64,000 bases of DNA, from assembly GCF_000426845.1 (NCBI RefSeq), contig NZ_AUGD01000008.1:248001-312000 (forward strand). Reading direction: 5' to 3'. Within the stretch, counting starts at the first letter, position 1. Each line of letters opens with the position of its first letter. Shown here piece after piece: positions 8,577-17,153 of this stretch. Both the position numbers and the translations under genes were made by a program. The stretch is from Bradyrhizobium sp. in8p8. GTDB lineage: Bacteria > Pseudomonadota > Alphaproteobacteria > Rhizobiales > Xanthobacteraceae. The notes beneath the pieces are model-generated. The model was not told the origin of the DNA and did not search any database. It saw nothing but the letters and a program-made list of their open reading frames with translations.

Positions 8577-8730
8577 GTTCTCAGGGCGGGGTGAAAGTCC
8601 CCACCGGCGGTAAGGGCCGAAAAGGCCTAAGCCCGCGAGCGCTTTCCGTGAGGGGTATCCCGCAGGGAAGGGTCAGCAGATTCGGTGCAATTCCGAAGCC
8701 GACGGTTAAAGTCCGGATGAAAGAGAACGG
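8577..8730 (+). ncRNA. FMN riboswitch (RFN element)
   Basis: The conserved RFN blocks are present in order: GGGGTGAAAGTCCCCACCGG followed by CGGTAA, AAGCCCGCGAGCGC, GGTCAGCAGATTCGGTG, CAATTCCGAAGCCGACGG and GTCCGGATGAAAGAGAA. It binds FMN and lowers expression of the downstream gene. It lies 80 bases before the ribH start. No T-rich terminator hairpin is evident between, so control of translation or Rho action is more likely than intrinsic termination. Confidence 0.96.
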
Positions 8731-8809
8731 TCGGTGGCAGACGCATCGCAAGGTGCGGCTGTTTGTCGTTCCGTGTGCCCTGATTCTGGTCCTTAAACCG
8801 AGGAAAGCC

Positions 8810-9376
8810 ATGAATCAGATGTTGCAAGATCCCCAAGCCGAAACCTCCCAAACAGAGCCCACGCAGGTTCCCGCAGACCTGCCGCCGGCGCCCGACCATC
8901 CGCGTTTCGCCAAGCCGCAGCGGGTGGCCTTCGTGCAGGCCTGCTGGCACCGCGACGTGGTCGAGGAAGCCCGCATCGCCTTCCTGAAGGAGGCGGAAGC
9001 GCGCCATCTCACCCACGTCGACGTGTTCGAGGTGCCGGGCTCGTTCGAGATCCCGCTGCACGCGCAGGTCCTCGCCAAGACGCGGCGCTACACCGCGATC
9101 GTCGCGGCCGGCCTCGTCGTCGACGGCGGCATCTACCGCCACGAGTTCGTCGCTGACACCGTGATCAAGGCGCTGATGGACGTGCAGCTGCGCACCGAGG
9201 TGCCGGTGTTCTCGGCCGTGCTGACGCCGCAGCAATTCCATGAGACCGAGGTCCACTACGACTTCTTCCGCAAGCATTTCGCCATCAAGGGCGTGGAGGT
9301 CGCGGCAGCCTGTGCGGAGACGTTGCTTGGTCTGGAGCGCCTGCGCGGCCAGGTCGCTGCGGGAATCGTTGGATAG
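8810..9376 (+). CDS. ribH: 6,7-dimethyl-8-ribityllumazine synthase, RibH2 type
   Basis: A 188-residue enzyme joining ribitylaminouracil and dihydroxybutanone phosphate, the step before riboflavin synthase. Core blocks are VAFVQACWHRDVVEEARIAF, VFEVPGSFEIPLHAQVLAKT, VVDGGIYRHEFVADTVIKAL and a VPVFSAVLTPQQFHE segment. The changed active-site loops and a roughly 35-residue acidic/proline head fit the RibH2 group of rhizobia and Brucella, where a second, FMN-controlled lumazine synthase exists beside RibH1. The start is the ATG after GAGGAAAGCC. No other rib gene is adjacent. Confidence 0.93.
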   Translation: MNQMLQDPQAETSQTEPTQVPADLPPAPDHPRFAKPQRVAFVQACWHRDVVEEARIAFLKEAEARHLTHVDVFEVPGSFEIPLHAQVLAKTRRYTAIVAAGLVVDGGIYRHEFVADTVIKALMDVQLRTEVPVFSAVLTPQQFHETEVHYDFFRKHFAIKGVEVAAACAETLLGLERLRGQVAAGIVG

Positions 9377-9383
9377 GCGATGG

Positions 9384-9480
9384 CCATTCCGGGCCGCGCG
9401 ACGCGCGTGCCCGGAATCGGTGCATCGACATCGATTGCGGCAAGATGGATTCCGGGCCCGGCGCCGCCGCGCCGCCCGCG
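9384..9480. repeat. Dispersed fold-back repeat 3' of ribH
   Basis: CATTCCGGGCCGCGCGACGC pairs with GCGTGCCCGGAATCGG close by, then GATTCCGGGCCCGGCGCCGC follows. It lies between the converging ends of ribH and the ATP-grasp gene. Confidence 0.6.
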
Positions 9481-9514
9481 CTTCGCGCAGGTATCGGCGC
9501 CAATCCGCCTTTCG

Positions 9515-10549
9515 TCAGCCTAACGATACACCTGCCTTTGCCCGGCTGATTCCGAGGGTCAGGATGCGGTGCAGGAGATCCGGATATTGGAGCCCGTCAT
9601 GTTGAGCCGCGGTGGCGAACTCCTGGTTCCTGGCGATTTCCGGATTCGGGTTTGCTTCGATGAAATAGGGCGTGCCGTCGGCGGAGAGGCGAAAGTCGAT
9701 GCGCGCATAGCCGTCGAGGCCCAGGACCTGATAGATGCGTTTTGCGGCACGCTGGATGCGCGCGGTGACTTCCGGCGTGAGGTCTTTTGCAGGCCCGTCG
9801 ACGATGCCGACCCGCTCCTGATAATCGGTGTCGTGCTTGGCTTTCTCGGTGGCGATGTGCCGTGACCTGCGCCCGCCCATGTTGCCGAATTTCAGTTCCC
9901 AAACAGGCAGAACACGCAGACGGTTGTTGCCGAGAACGCCGACATAGAGTTCGCGTCCCTCGATGAACTGCTCGGCGATGGCGGCGGTTTCGCTCCGCTC
10001 GTGGATGAAGGCGACGCGTTCCGCGAGCTTCTCGTCGGTGTCGACGATGGAGGCTTGCGAGATGCCGAAGGAGCCATCCATGTTCAGGCTCTTGACGATC
10101 AGTGGCAGCGCAAGACGCGGGGGGCGCTTGACCTTGCGGCGCATTGGGAAAACGGCGAAGGCCGGCACCGCGATGCGGCGGTGATGCACCAGCGTTTTGG
10201 ACAGATCCTTGCCGCGCGCAAGGATCAGGCCGCGCGGATTGCACCCGGTATAAGGGACCCTCATCAGCTCGAGATAGCTGGCGATGTGCTGGTCGTAAGC
10301 GACGTTGGAATGGAATTCTTCCAGCAGCGTGAAAACCACGTGTGGCTTGAACTCCTCGATCGCTTCGCGGACTGGCTTGATCTCCTCCTGCGCCCCGAGC
10401 GGGCGAACCTCATGGCCTGCCTCGCGCAAGGTGCTTACCACGTCATATTCCGTTTTCCACGCGTTGATTTCCTGTGCGGTGTATCCGTCAGAGGAGTCCG
10501 GAGGCAGGAAGTCCGGATGCATCAGCACGAGAATGCGGAGACGTCTCAT
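9515..10549 (-). CDS. ATP-grasp ligase, D-Ala-D-Ala ligase-like
   Basis: A 344-residue protein. The N-terminal part has the D-Ala-D-Ala ligase look (VVFTLLEEFHSNVAYDQHIA, LMRVPYTGCNPRGLILARGK). The ATP-grasp core follows: LPLIVKSLNMDGSFGISQAS, AEQFIEGRELYVGVLGNNR, and the metal site DGYARIDFRLSADGTPYFIE then ANPNPEIA. It should join a carboxylate to an amine with ATP. The start at MRRLRIL makes an ATGA overlap with the metallopeptidase stop, so the two are coupled in translation. The genuine ddl is normally in the dcw cluster, so this is a paralogue with unknown substrate. Confidence 0.88.
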   Translation of the reverse strand: MRRLRILVLMHPDFLPPDSSDGYTAQEINAWKTEYDVVSTLREAGHEVRPLGAQEEIKPVREAIEEFKPHVVFTLLEEFHSNVAYDQHIASYLELMRVPYTGCNPRGLILARGKDLSKTLVHHRRIAVPAFAVFPMRRKVKRPPRLALPLIVKSLNMDGSFGISQASIVDTDEKLAERVAFIHERSETAAIAEQFIEGRELYVGVLGNNRLRVLPVWELKFGNMGGRRSRHIATEKAKHDTDYQERVGIVDGPAKDLTPEVTARIQRAAKRIYQVLGLDGYARIDFRLSADGTPYFIEANPNPEIARNQEFATAAQHDGLQYPDLLHRILTLGISRAKAGVSLG

Positions 10550-11574
10550 AGCGCGATCCATTTGCGCCGGGACGGGCCAAACAGCGCGTGCATCGTCTTG
10601 GCGGTCACGAGGACGATGAAATCGAGGACGAGCTTCTGTTCGGGGCCGACGGCCCGCAAATCGAGATCCCGGCAGCGGGAAATCATGTCGTCAAGCACGG
10701 CATCGAGCGTGAGCTGGTTCTCGCCCGTCCATCGCGCGACCAATTGCCTGATCTGGGCGCGGTGCCGCCTGATCAGGGTCGAGGCCGGCGTTGATCGATG
10801 GTGACGTGGATCGGCTGAAAACAGCCGGGACAGGTCGCGGTCGTAGGTTTTCGGTGGCGTGAAGGCGTAGAACGCCTGCTTCTTCTTGTAGTGCTCTTCG
10901 AGGGTCTGGCTGAGCCGGCTCAGCGGGTCGACGCGCTCCCGCGTCGTGATCTGCGGCCGCTTTCCCGCGATCTCGCCCATCAACTCGTCGACATATTCGA
11001 GCTTCTTCAGCGCCGGCCAACCGGCATATCGGGTCCGCCAGTTCGAGCGCGGCCGCAGCCACACCGCAAAGGTCTCGGCGAAATCCTCGTCGGGATGGCT
11101 CTGTGCATACCAGAGCCGAAGGTGCTGGACGTAACGTCTGCTGGCCGGATTGGGCCGGTAGTAGCGCGGGTAGCGCTTCGACGACGGGCCGAACAGCTGT
11201 TGCCAGCGCCGCCGCCGCTGCAACTGGTAACCATGCTGCAAGGCATGCCCGGCCTCATGGCGGAGGATAGCCATGCACTCGCGCCAGGTTCCGCCCTCGA
11301 CGTCGAACATCATCTTCTTCTCGAGCTTCATCAGGCGCGGATGGGCGAGATAAAAAGGGATGGCGATGCCGGGCACGTCGCCGGGGCTGAACCATTCGCT
11401 CGAGATCCATGTGTGCGGCCGCAGCCGGATGCCCCGCTCTTCCAGTTCCTCGTAGAGGGTGCCAACGCAGTCTTCGAGCCAGGTGCCTTCGACTGTAACC
11501 TTCAGGCTGCGGAGGCGTTGCTTGAGCAACGCGTCATCCGACAGCTTCTCCCAAGCAAATTTCCGGCGTGGCAT
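10546..11574 (-). CDS. Putative zinc-binding metallopeptidase
   Basis: A 342-residue protein. The zinc site is RHEAGHALQHGY (HExxH) near residue 120, with a likely third ligand in HPDEDFAETFAVWL some 55 residues later. An N-terminal block LRPHTWISSEWFSPGDVPGI precedes it. There is no signal peptide, so it probably acts in the cytoplasm. The start at MPRRKFAWEKL was chosen over an upstream GTG-type extension. It is followed by, and overlaps, the ATP-grasp gene. This pairing suggests the two act on the same peptide bond in opposite directions; that is inference. Confidence 0.82.
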   Translation of the reverse strand: MPRRKFAWEKLSDDALLKQRLRSLKVTVEGTWLEDCVGTLYEELEERGIRLRPHTWISSEWFSPGDVPGIAIPFYLAHPRLMKLEKKMMFDVEGGTWRECMAILRHEAGHALQHGYQLQRRRRWQQLFGPSSKRYPRYYRPNPASRRYVQHLRLWYAQSHPDEDFAETFAVWLRPRSNWRTRYAGWPALKKLEYVDELMGEIAGKRPQITTRERVDPLSRLSQTLEEHYKKKQAFYAFTPPKTYDRDLSRLFSADPRHHRSTPASTLIRRHRAQIRQLVARWTGENQLTLDAVLDDMISRCRDLDLRAVGPEQKLVLDFIVLVTAKTMHALFGPSRRKWIAL

Positions 11575-11681
11575 CAGGCATCCAGAGGCAGAGATGACTC
11601 GGTATCTCGATGATGTCACGGGCCGCCGCTGGCAACAACCGGCGCGGCCAGGCTGCGGTGGGGCGATGGCCGAGGTCAGAC

Positions 11682-11787
11682 TGTCATTTCGGGGGCGTGC
11701 GTTGCACGAGCCCCAAGTCCCTTGATGTGCAACGGTTCGTTGGGAGACGGACTCCGGATTGGCCTCGCCGAAGGCCCCGGAATGACG
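11682..11787. repeat. Dispersed fold-back repeat between prs and metallopeptidase
   Basis: TGTCATTTCGGGGGCGTGCG at the left pairs with GCCCCGGAATGACGGG at the right. It follows the prs stop on the minus strand and may serve as the end of that transcript. Confidence 0.65.
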
Positions 11788-11799
11788 GGGGTGAAAAAG

Positions 11800-12753
11800 T
11801 CAGTCGAACAGGCTCGACACCGACTCCTCCGCCGCCGTGCGCGCGATCGCGTCGGAGATCAGGCTGGCGATCGGCAGCGTGCGGATATTCGGCGCCTTGG
11901 TCACCGCATCGGTCGGCAGGATCGAGTCGGTGATCACGAGCTCTTTCAGCTTCGAGCCGGAGATGCGTGCCGCCGCACCGCCGGAGAGCACGCCGTGGGT
12001 GATGTAGGCGTAGACGTCCTTGGCGCCCTTGGCGATCAGCGCGTCGGCCGCGTTCACCAGCGTGCCGCCGGAGTCCACGATGTCGTCAACGAGGATGCAG
12101 GTGTAGCCGGCGACCTCGCCGATCACATTCATGACCTCGGACTCGCCGGGACGCTCGCGGCGCTTGTCGACAATGGCGAGCGGGGTGTTGATGCGCTTGG
12201 CAAGGCCGCGCGCGCGGGCCACGCCGCCGACGTCGGGCGAGATCACCATCACCTTGGAGAGGTCGAACCTCTCCTTGATGTCGCGCACCATCAGCGGCGC
12301 CGCGTAGAGATTGTCGGTCGGAATGTCGAAGAACCCCTGGATCTGGCCGGCATGCAGGTCGAGGGTCATGACGCGGTCGACACCCGCCTGCGTGATCAGA
12401 TTGGCGACGAGCTTGGCCGAGATTGGCGTGCGCGAGCCGGACTTGCGATCCTGCCTCGCGTAGCCGAAATAGGGCAGCACCGCCGTGATGCGGCGTGCCG
12501 AGGAACGACGCAGCGCGTCGGTGATGATCAGGAGCTCCATCAGGTGGTCGTTGGCCGGGAACGAGGTCGACTGGATGATGAAAGCATCCGAGCCGCGGAC
12601 GTTCTCCTGGATTTCGACGAAGATCTCCATGTCGGCGAAGCGCCGTACCACCGCCTTGGTCAGCGGCAGATCCAGGCCCTGCGCAATGGCCTGGGCGAGG
12701 GCCGGATTGGAGTTGCCGGCGACGAGCTTGATGGAGCCGTTCTTGGCCGACAT
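11800..12753 (-). CDS. prs: Ribose-phosphate pyrophosphokinase
   Basis: A 317-residue enzyme that makes PRPP from ribose 5-phosphate and ATP, feeding purine, pyrimidine, histidine and tryptophan synthesis. Diagnostic segments are RRFADMEIFVEIQENVRGSD, the binding motif VMTLDLHAGQIQGFFDIP, and the PRPP loop CILVDDIVDSGGTLV. Start MSAKNGSIKLV is preferred; the upstream in-frame sequence is not typical of the family. Length is normal for class I enzymes. Confidence 0.97.
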   Translation of the reverse strand: MSAKNGSIKLVAGNSNPALAQAIAQGLDLPLTKAVVRRFADMEIFVEIQENVRGSDAFIIQSTSFPANDHLMELLIITDALRRSSARRITAVLPYFGYARQDRKSGSRTPISAKLVANLITQAGVDRVMTLDLHAGQIQGFFDIPTDNLYAAPLMVRDIKERFDLSKVMVISPDVGGVARARGLAKRINTPLAIVDKRRERPGESEVMNVIGEVAGYTCILVDDIVDSGGTLVNAADALIAKGAKDVYAYITHGVLSGGAAARISGSKLKELVITDSILPTDAVTKAPNIRTLPIASLISDAIARTAAEESVSSLFD

Positions 12754-12947
12754 GGACGCTTCCTCCCGCGCTTTGCTGGATACGACGTTCAACATCAGAG
12801 AATACCCACTGGCAGCACGGTTACGACGCGCGAGGAAATATCAGGCGGGAGGCTGCAATGGCAACCCGGGATGCTACGTTTTCCCTTCGAAAATCCTGAG
12901 TCGGGCCAACGGCTTGGCCGCAAGTTGAGGCCTTGGTTTAGCAGGGG

Positions 12948-13565
12948 TTATTGGTCGGCATAGCCTAGCGCCGAAGTCGGCATGTCCGACAGCGGAGCGT
13001 CCTTGATGACGCTCGCCACCGCTGGTCCCCGCAAGGCCGGAGCCGCGCCCGGGGCATCCGGCGTTCCGTTGATCATGTTGGAAAGTCCGCTGAATCCGGC
13101 CTGGGCGATCTTCCGCAACACGAGGTCGTCGGCAGCCGCCCACGCGTCGCGGCCGCCCTTGGCCGAGGTCGGTTCCTCGCCGGAGAGGCGCAGCGCCCGC
13201 TGCTGGTTGGCGTCGTAGACGTCCCAGACCCAGGCAATCACGGTCTTGCCGCGCACGACCTGGGCGGAGAGGTAGCTTCGCACGCGATAGGCGGCAGTGC
13301 CCTCGCGGGAGACCACCGACAGGCTGCGCAGCTTGGATTCGCTGTCGAGCACCCCGACCATGCGGTCGAACACCTGCGGCGGCGGTCCGTCGATCGATTC
13401 GAACGCCACCGTCGCGCTGCTGCCGCCGCTCGGCGCCATCGCATAGGAGTTCGCGGCACCGCCGCCACCTCCGGCGCAGCCGCCAAGTGCGGTCGCAGCC
13501 GCCAGCAGCATGACCGCCAGCGCGCGCGAACCCGCGCGGCGCAAAGTGAATGACGCGTCCCTCAT
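12948..13565 (-). CDS. Hypothetical lipoprotein
   Basis: A 205-residue protein with a basic start (MRDASFTLRRAGSRA), a hydrophobic core and the lipobox ALGGC near residue 29, followed by a glycine run. The mature part includes VYDANQQRALRLSGEEP, a pattern seen in uncharacterised rhizobial lipoproteins. It should be anchored in the inner or outer membrane after Lgt processing; lgt lies 2 kb away. No catalytic motif is seen. A lone gene between prs and pgeF. Confidence 0.75.
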   Translation of the reverse strand: MRDASFTLRRAGSRALAVMLLAAATALGGCAGGGGGAANSYAMAPSGGSSATVAFESIDGPPPQVFDRMVGVLDSESKLRSLSVVSREGTAAYRVRSYLSAQVVRGKTVIAWVWDVYDANQQRALRLSGEEPTSAKGGRDAWAAADDLVLRKIAQAGFSGLSNMINGTPDAPGAAPALRGPAVASVIKDAPLSDMPTSALGYADQ

Positions 13566-13627
13566 TATGGAGGGCAGCGATATCGTTAAAATCGATTAAG
13601 GTCTAGGGCAGCCGCGCCACAGCGCAC

Positions 13628-13664
13628 CGTCATCGTGTCCGGGATCACCCCCGGAATGACACGG
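13628..13664. repeat. Short fold-back repeat remnant
   Basis: GTGTCCGGGATCACC pairs with CCCCGGAATGACAC around a tiny loop. It sits just after the pgeF stop (minus strand) and may act as its terminator. Confidence 0.5.
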
Positions 13665-13678
13665 GGTTGCCTATGTGT

Positions 13679-14446
13679 TCACGTCTCGAGCGCGATCGCG
13701 TGAATGTGGCGGCCGTAATCCGGCTCCTTGCGGTGCACCGAGCGGCGATAGCTGAAGAAGCGTTCGTCGGCATAGGTGTCGAGCCCGAGATCGTCGATCA
13801 TCAGGATGCCGGCGGATTCCAGCCGCTTGCGAACGAAGCCGGCGAGATCGAACATCGCGTGGCCCTCGCGCACAGACGGGATGAAGAACATGGCGTTGTC
13901 CGCATCCGCCTCGATGAAGCGCGTCACGAACTCGTTGCCGACCTCGTAGCTCTCCTGGCGGATCATGGGGCCGATCGCGGCGATGATGCCGCCGCGCGTG
14001 GCACCAAGCTTCTCCATCGCCGAGATCGTTGCTTCCAGCACGCCGGTCAGCGCGCCCTTCCAGCCGGCATGGGCGCCGCCAATCACGCGCGCATTGGGAT
14101 CGACGAACAGCACCGGTCCGCAATCGGCCGTGGAGACGCCGAGCGCGATGCCCGGCGTCTTCGTCACCAGCGCATCGCCCTTGGGCCGCGGTCCGTTCGG
14201 CCAGGGCGCATCAGCCACGAGCACGTCGGGCGAATGAACCTGGTGCAGGCTGAGGAAGCGTTCGGGCGCAACGCCGACATGCTCGGCCATGCGGCGGCGG
14301 TTCTCGGCGACCAGGGTCTGATCGTCATTGGAGCCGAGCCCGCCGTTGAGCGCGGCATAGATGCCGCTGGAGACGCCCCCCTCGCGAGTGAAGAAGGCAT
14401 GGCGCAGGCCGGGCACGGCGGACAGCAGCGACGAAGCAAGTGTCAT
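13679..14446 (-). CDS. pgeF: Laccase-domain protein PgeF (YfiH family)
   Basis: A 255-residue enzyme of the YfiH/COG1496 family. Zinc-site motifs are SLHQVHSPD, VSTADCGPVLF and GGAHAGWKGALTG. The family was annotated as polyphenol oxidase; members have purine nucleoside phosphorylase activity and, in E. coli, a role in removing wrong amino acids from peptidoglycan precursors. Its start overlaps the midA stop as ATGA, so they are coupled in translation. It is the last gene of the lgt-midA-pgeF operon. Confidence 0.93.
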   Translation of the reverse strand: MTLASSLLSAVPGLRHAFFTREGGVSSGIYAALNGGLGSNDDQTLVAENRRRMAEHVGVAPERFLSLHQVHSPDVLVADAPWPNGPRPKGDALVTKTPGIALGVSTADCGPVLFVDPNARVIGGAHAGWKGALTGVLEATISAMEKLGATRGGIIAAIGPMIRQESYEVGNEFVTRFIEADADNAMFFIPSVREGHAMFDLAGFVRKRLESAGILMIDDLGLDTYADERFFSYRRSVHRKEPDYGRHIHAIALET

Positions 14447-15561
14447 GAGGCTTCTCCTGCCTGATCGAGGTCGCTGAGGCCGGCAAGGCCCGTCAACCGC
14501 GGCTCGGAGATGCCAAGCACCTTGAACATCGAGCCCATGCCGCCACGCCCGGTATCGGTCAGGCGCTTGAGCGCCACCGAAATGTCTGTGGCGACTTCGG
14601 GCGTCGCCTTTTGCATCAGCGCGGCCGCGCGGGTGTCGATGCCGATCCGCTTGAGGAAGTCGCCCTGCGTCACCGGGCCGTGCACGCGCGCGCCGACATC
14701 CTCGGCGGCGCGCGCCAGCGCCTGGAAGTCGACATGGGCGGTGACGTCGGCCTGGCCCGGCGCCTTCAGGGGATCGGCGAAGGTATGGCGCGCGATCGCC
14801 TGGAAGGTGTCGCCGGCATCGCTGCGCAAATGGCCGTAGTCGATGATCAGCGCCGCGCCGTCCTGGTCGCGCACGCGCGTGGCGAGCTTCATGATCTCGC
14901 CGTCGGGCCGCCACTCGAACACGGCGCCGACGGGAGCGGCGCGCACCAAGGGTGGCAGCAGTACGTCGAAGCGCGGGGTCGGCTCCGGCGCTGCGCCAAA
15001 CTGAAGCTTGCCGTTCGCATCGATCTCGATGACGCGCTCGTGCCAGCCGTTCTCGTGGCGGATCATCTGGTGGATCGGCAGCACGTCGAAATATTCGTTG
15101 GCGAGGATGATGCTTGGTCCTTCCGGCACCTCGTCGATGCTGTCGTGCCAGGCGATGTTGCGCACGTTGGCGAGCGTCGCGCTCTGCCGTTCACGCAGGA
15201 CCGGATTGACCTCGACCATGTGGATGTGGAGCGCCTGGTACAGCGGCGGCAGCACGCGCAATGCGCGCAGCGCGTCCGCCATCATGGTGCCGCGCCCGGG
15301 ACCAAGCTCGATCAGCCGCAGGAACTGCGGTGAGCCCATCTGCTTCCACACCGAGGCGGTCCACAGTCCCAGGAGCTCGCCGAACATCTGGCTGACTTCG
15401 GGGGCTGTGGTGAAGTCGCCCTCGCGCCCGAGCGGATCGCGCGAGACGTAATAGCCGTAGCGCGGATGCATCAGGCACAATTCCATGTACCGCCAGACCG
15501 GCATCGGGCCTGAAGATTTGATCAGGGCCTTGATCTCGTTGAGGAGCGGCGAGTCGGTCAC
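14443..15561 (-). CDS. SAM-dependent methyltransferase, MidA/NDUFAF7 family
   Basis: A 372-residue protein of the DUF185 family. The SAM-binding motif I is RLIELGPGRGTMMADALRAL near residue 80, followed by the acidic motif MVEVNPVLRERQ and LANEYFDVLPIHQMI. The mitochondrial relative NDUFAF7 methylates an arginine of a complex I subunit; the bacterial target is not established. It lies 21 bases after lgt and overlaps pgeF by four bases, so it belongs to that operon. Confidence 0.92.
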   Translation of the reverse strand: MTDSPLLNEIKALIKSSGPMPVWRYMELCLMHPRYGYYVSRDPLGREGDFTTAPEVSQMFGELLGLWTASVWKQMGSPQFLRLIELGPGRGTMMADALRALRVLPPLYQALHIHMVEVNPVLRERQSATLANVRNIAWHDSIDEVPEGPSIILANEYFDVLPIHQMIRHENGWHERVIEIDANGKLQFGAAPEPTPRFDVLLPPLVRAAPVGAVFEWRPDGEIMKLATRVRDQDGAALIIDYGHLRSDAGDTFQAIARHTFADPLKAPGQADVTAHVDFQALARAAEDVGARVHGPVTQGDFLKRIGIDTRAAALMQKATPEVATDISVALKRLTDTGRGGMGSMFKVLGISEPRLTGLAGLSDLDQAGEAS

Positions 15562-15582
15562 GGCCTGCTTTCTGGAGATGAA

Positions 15583-16428
15583 CTAGCTAACTGTCTCGAT
15601 CGGCTTCGGCGCACCGCGCCTGATTGCCGATACAATAAGTATAAGGCCTACGATAAGCATCGGGATCGACAACAGCATGCCCATGGTTAATCCGCCCCAG
15701 AGATAGCCGAGCTGGGCGTCCGGCTCGCGGAAATGCTCGCCGATGATCCGGGCCAGACCATAGATCAGGATGAACGCGCCGAGGATCATGCCGGGTCGCT
15801 TCAGCGCGCCGAGGCGGATCATGACGGCCAGCACCGTGAACAGCAGGATGCCTTCCAGGCCGGCCTGATAGAGCTGGCTCGGATGGCGCGCCAGCTGCGT
15901 CGGATCATTGGGGAAGATCATCGCCCAGGGCAGGCTCGCATCGGCGGCGCGGCCCCACAATTCGCCGTTGATGAAATTGGCAATGCGCCCGAGCAGCAGC
16001 CCGACCGGGGCGACCGCAGTGGTGATGTCGCCGAGGGACAGGATCGGGATGCCGTTGCGATAGGCAAACCCCATCACCGCCACGACGCAGCCGAGGAAGC
16101 CGCCGTGGAAAGACATGCCGCCCTCCCACAATCTGAAGATCGCGGCGGGATGATCGATGAAGAAGGGCAGATTGTAGAACAGCACGTAACCGGTGCGGCC
16201 GCCGAGGATGATGCCGAGCGTGACCCAGAGGATGAAATCGTCGATCTGCACCAGCGAGATCGGGGCCGGTCCGCCCCACAGGCGCTCGTTTTTCAGCAGC
16301 GAGCGCGCATAGAGCCAGCCGAACACGATGCCGCAGATATAGGCCAGCGCGTACCAGCGGATCGCGAACGGACCGATCTCGATCGCGATCGGCTTGAAGG
16401 CGGGAAAGTCGATGAGCAGATAGGGCAT
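15583..16428 (-). CDS. lgt: Prolipoprotein diacylglyceryl transferase
   Basis: A 281-residue inner-membrane enzyme that moves diacylglycerol from phosphatidylglycerol to the lipobox cysteine of prolipoproteins. The Lgt signature GRIANFINGELWGRAAD is present, along with GGRTGYVLFYN, EGGMSFHGGFLG and RIIGEHFREPDAQLG. About seven membrane segments are visible. The start MPYLLIDFPAF is preferred over an upstream extension. It heads the operon lgt-midA-pgeF and is divergent from ubiK. Confidence 0.97.
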   Translation of the reverse strand: MPYLLIDFPAFKPIAIEIGPFAIRWYALAYICGIVFGWLYARSLLKNERLWGGPAPISLVQIDDFILWVTLGIILGGRTGYVLFYNLPFFIDHPAAIFRLWEGGMSFHGGFLGCVVAVMGFAYRNGIPILSLGDITTAVAPVGLLLGRIANFINGELWGRAADASLPWAMIFPNDPTQLARHPSQLYQAGLEGILLFTVLAVMIRLGALKRPGMILGAFILIYGLARIIGEHFREPDAQLGYLWGGLTMGMLLSIPMLIVGLILIVSAIRRGAPKPIETVS

Positions 16429-16625
16429 CGCGCCTTCCAGGTCTGGACGAGATCGCAGCGAAGGAGCACCGGCAGGCGCCGTGTGATTCTTCTTATGCAG
16501 GGAGGTTGAATACGATTGCAAGGAAACCGGTTCATGACAAGGATGCCGCGCGGCGGCCCTTGAACCATTCCCTGCGGATTGCCATTGTCTTTCGAGAGTT
16601 CGCGCAAAGTTTATCGGAGACCGAA

Positions 16626-16889
16626 ATGACCCAGACCAACAACCGGTTTTTCGACGAGATCGGCCGCCTGATGAACGATGCCGCCGGTGCCGCCCAGGGC
16701 GTCAAGCGCGAGTTCGATACGGTGATGCGCACCCAGGCGGAAAAATTCCTGCGCGACATGGATCTGGTCAAGCGCGAGGAGTTCGAGGCGGTCAAGGACA
16801 TGGCGCGCCTCGCCCGTGAAGAGAACGAGGCACTGAAGGCGCGGATCGCAGCGCTCGAGGCAAAGCTTGGCGGGACGCCGACGCTCTGA
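16626..16889 (+). CDS. Accessory factor UbiK family protein
   Basis: An 87-residue BMFP-type protein (DUF526). The C-terminal half is a coiled coil (EEFEAVKDMARLAREENEAL then ARIAALEAKLGG), as in UbiK, a membrane fusogenic protein that helps ubiquinone synthesis in E. coli. The start follows a TATCGGAGACCGAA ribosome site. It diverges from lgt, with both promoters in the 200 bases between them. Confidence 0.85.
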   Translation: MTQTNNRFFDEIGRLMNDAAGAAQGVKREFDTVMRTQAEKFLRDMDLVKREEFEAVKDMARLAREENEALKARIAALEAKLGGTPTL

Positions 16890-16918
16890 GGCAATAACAG
16901 GCCCGGGCATCGCCAAAT

Positions 16919-17008
16919 CGTCATGGCCGGGCCTGACCCGGTCATCCATCTTCCTCAACAGCCGTCGCTTTGCGTGATGGGTGCCCGGGTCAAGTCCGGG
17001 CATGACAG
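16919..17008. repeat. Dispersed repeat, CGTCATGGCCGGGCCTGACC type
   Basis: Starts CGTCATGGCCGGGCCTGACC and ends GTCCGGGCATGACAG, so the ends pair. Members of the type are at 4343-4450, 18548-18660 and 54944-55044. It fills most of the gap between ubiK and rplY. Confidence 0.75.
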
Positions 17009-17153
17009 CGGCCCATTCTCCTTGTCATTTCCGCATCTTCCGGGTAAAAGCCCGCCACGTTCGCAGCCCCCGCACCCCTGGAGGCTTGCTGCGGATGATG
17101 CCATGGGCCGCGCTGCGGCCCATTAACTTTTGCAAAAACAAGGACTTAACGAC

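Noticed and set aside
13575..13600. TTAA-N6-TTAA before the lipoprotein gene
   Set aside because: Spacing is six, not the seven needed for CtrA.
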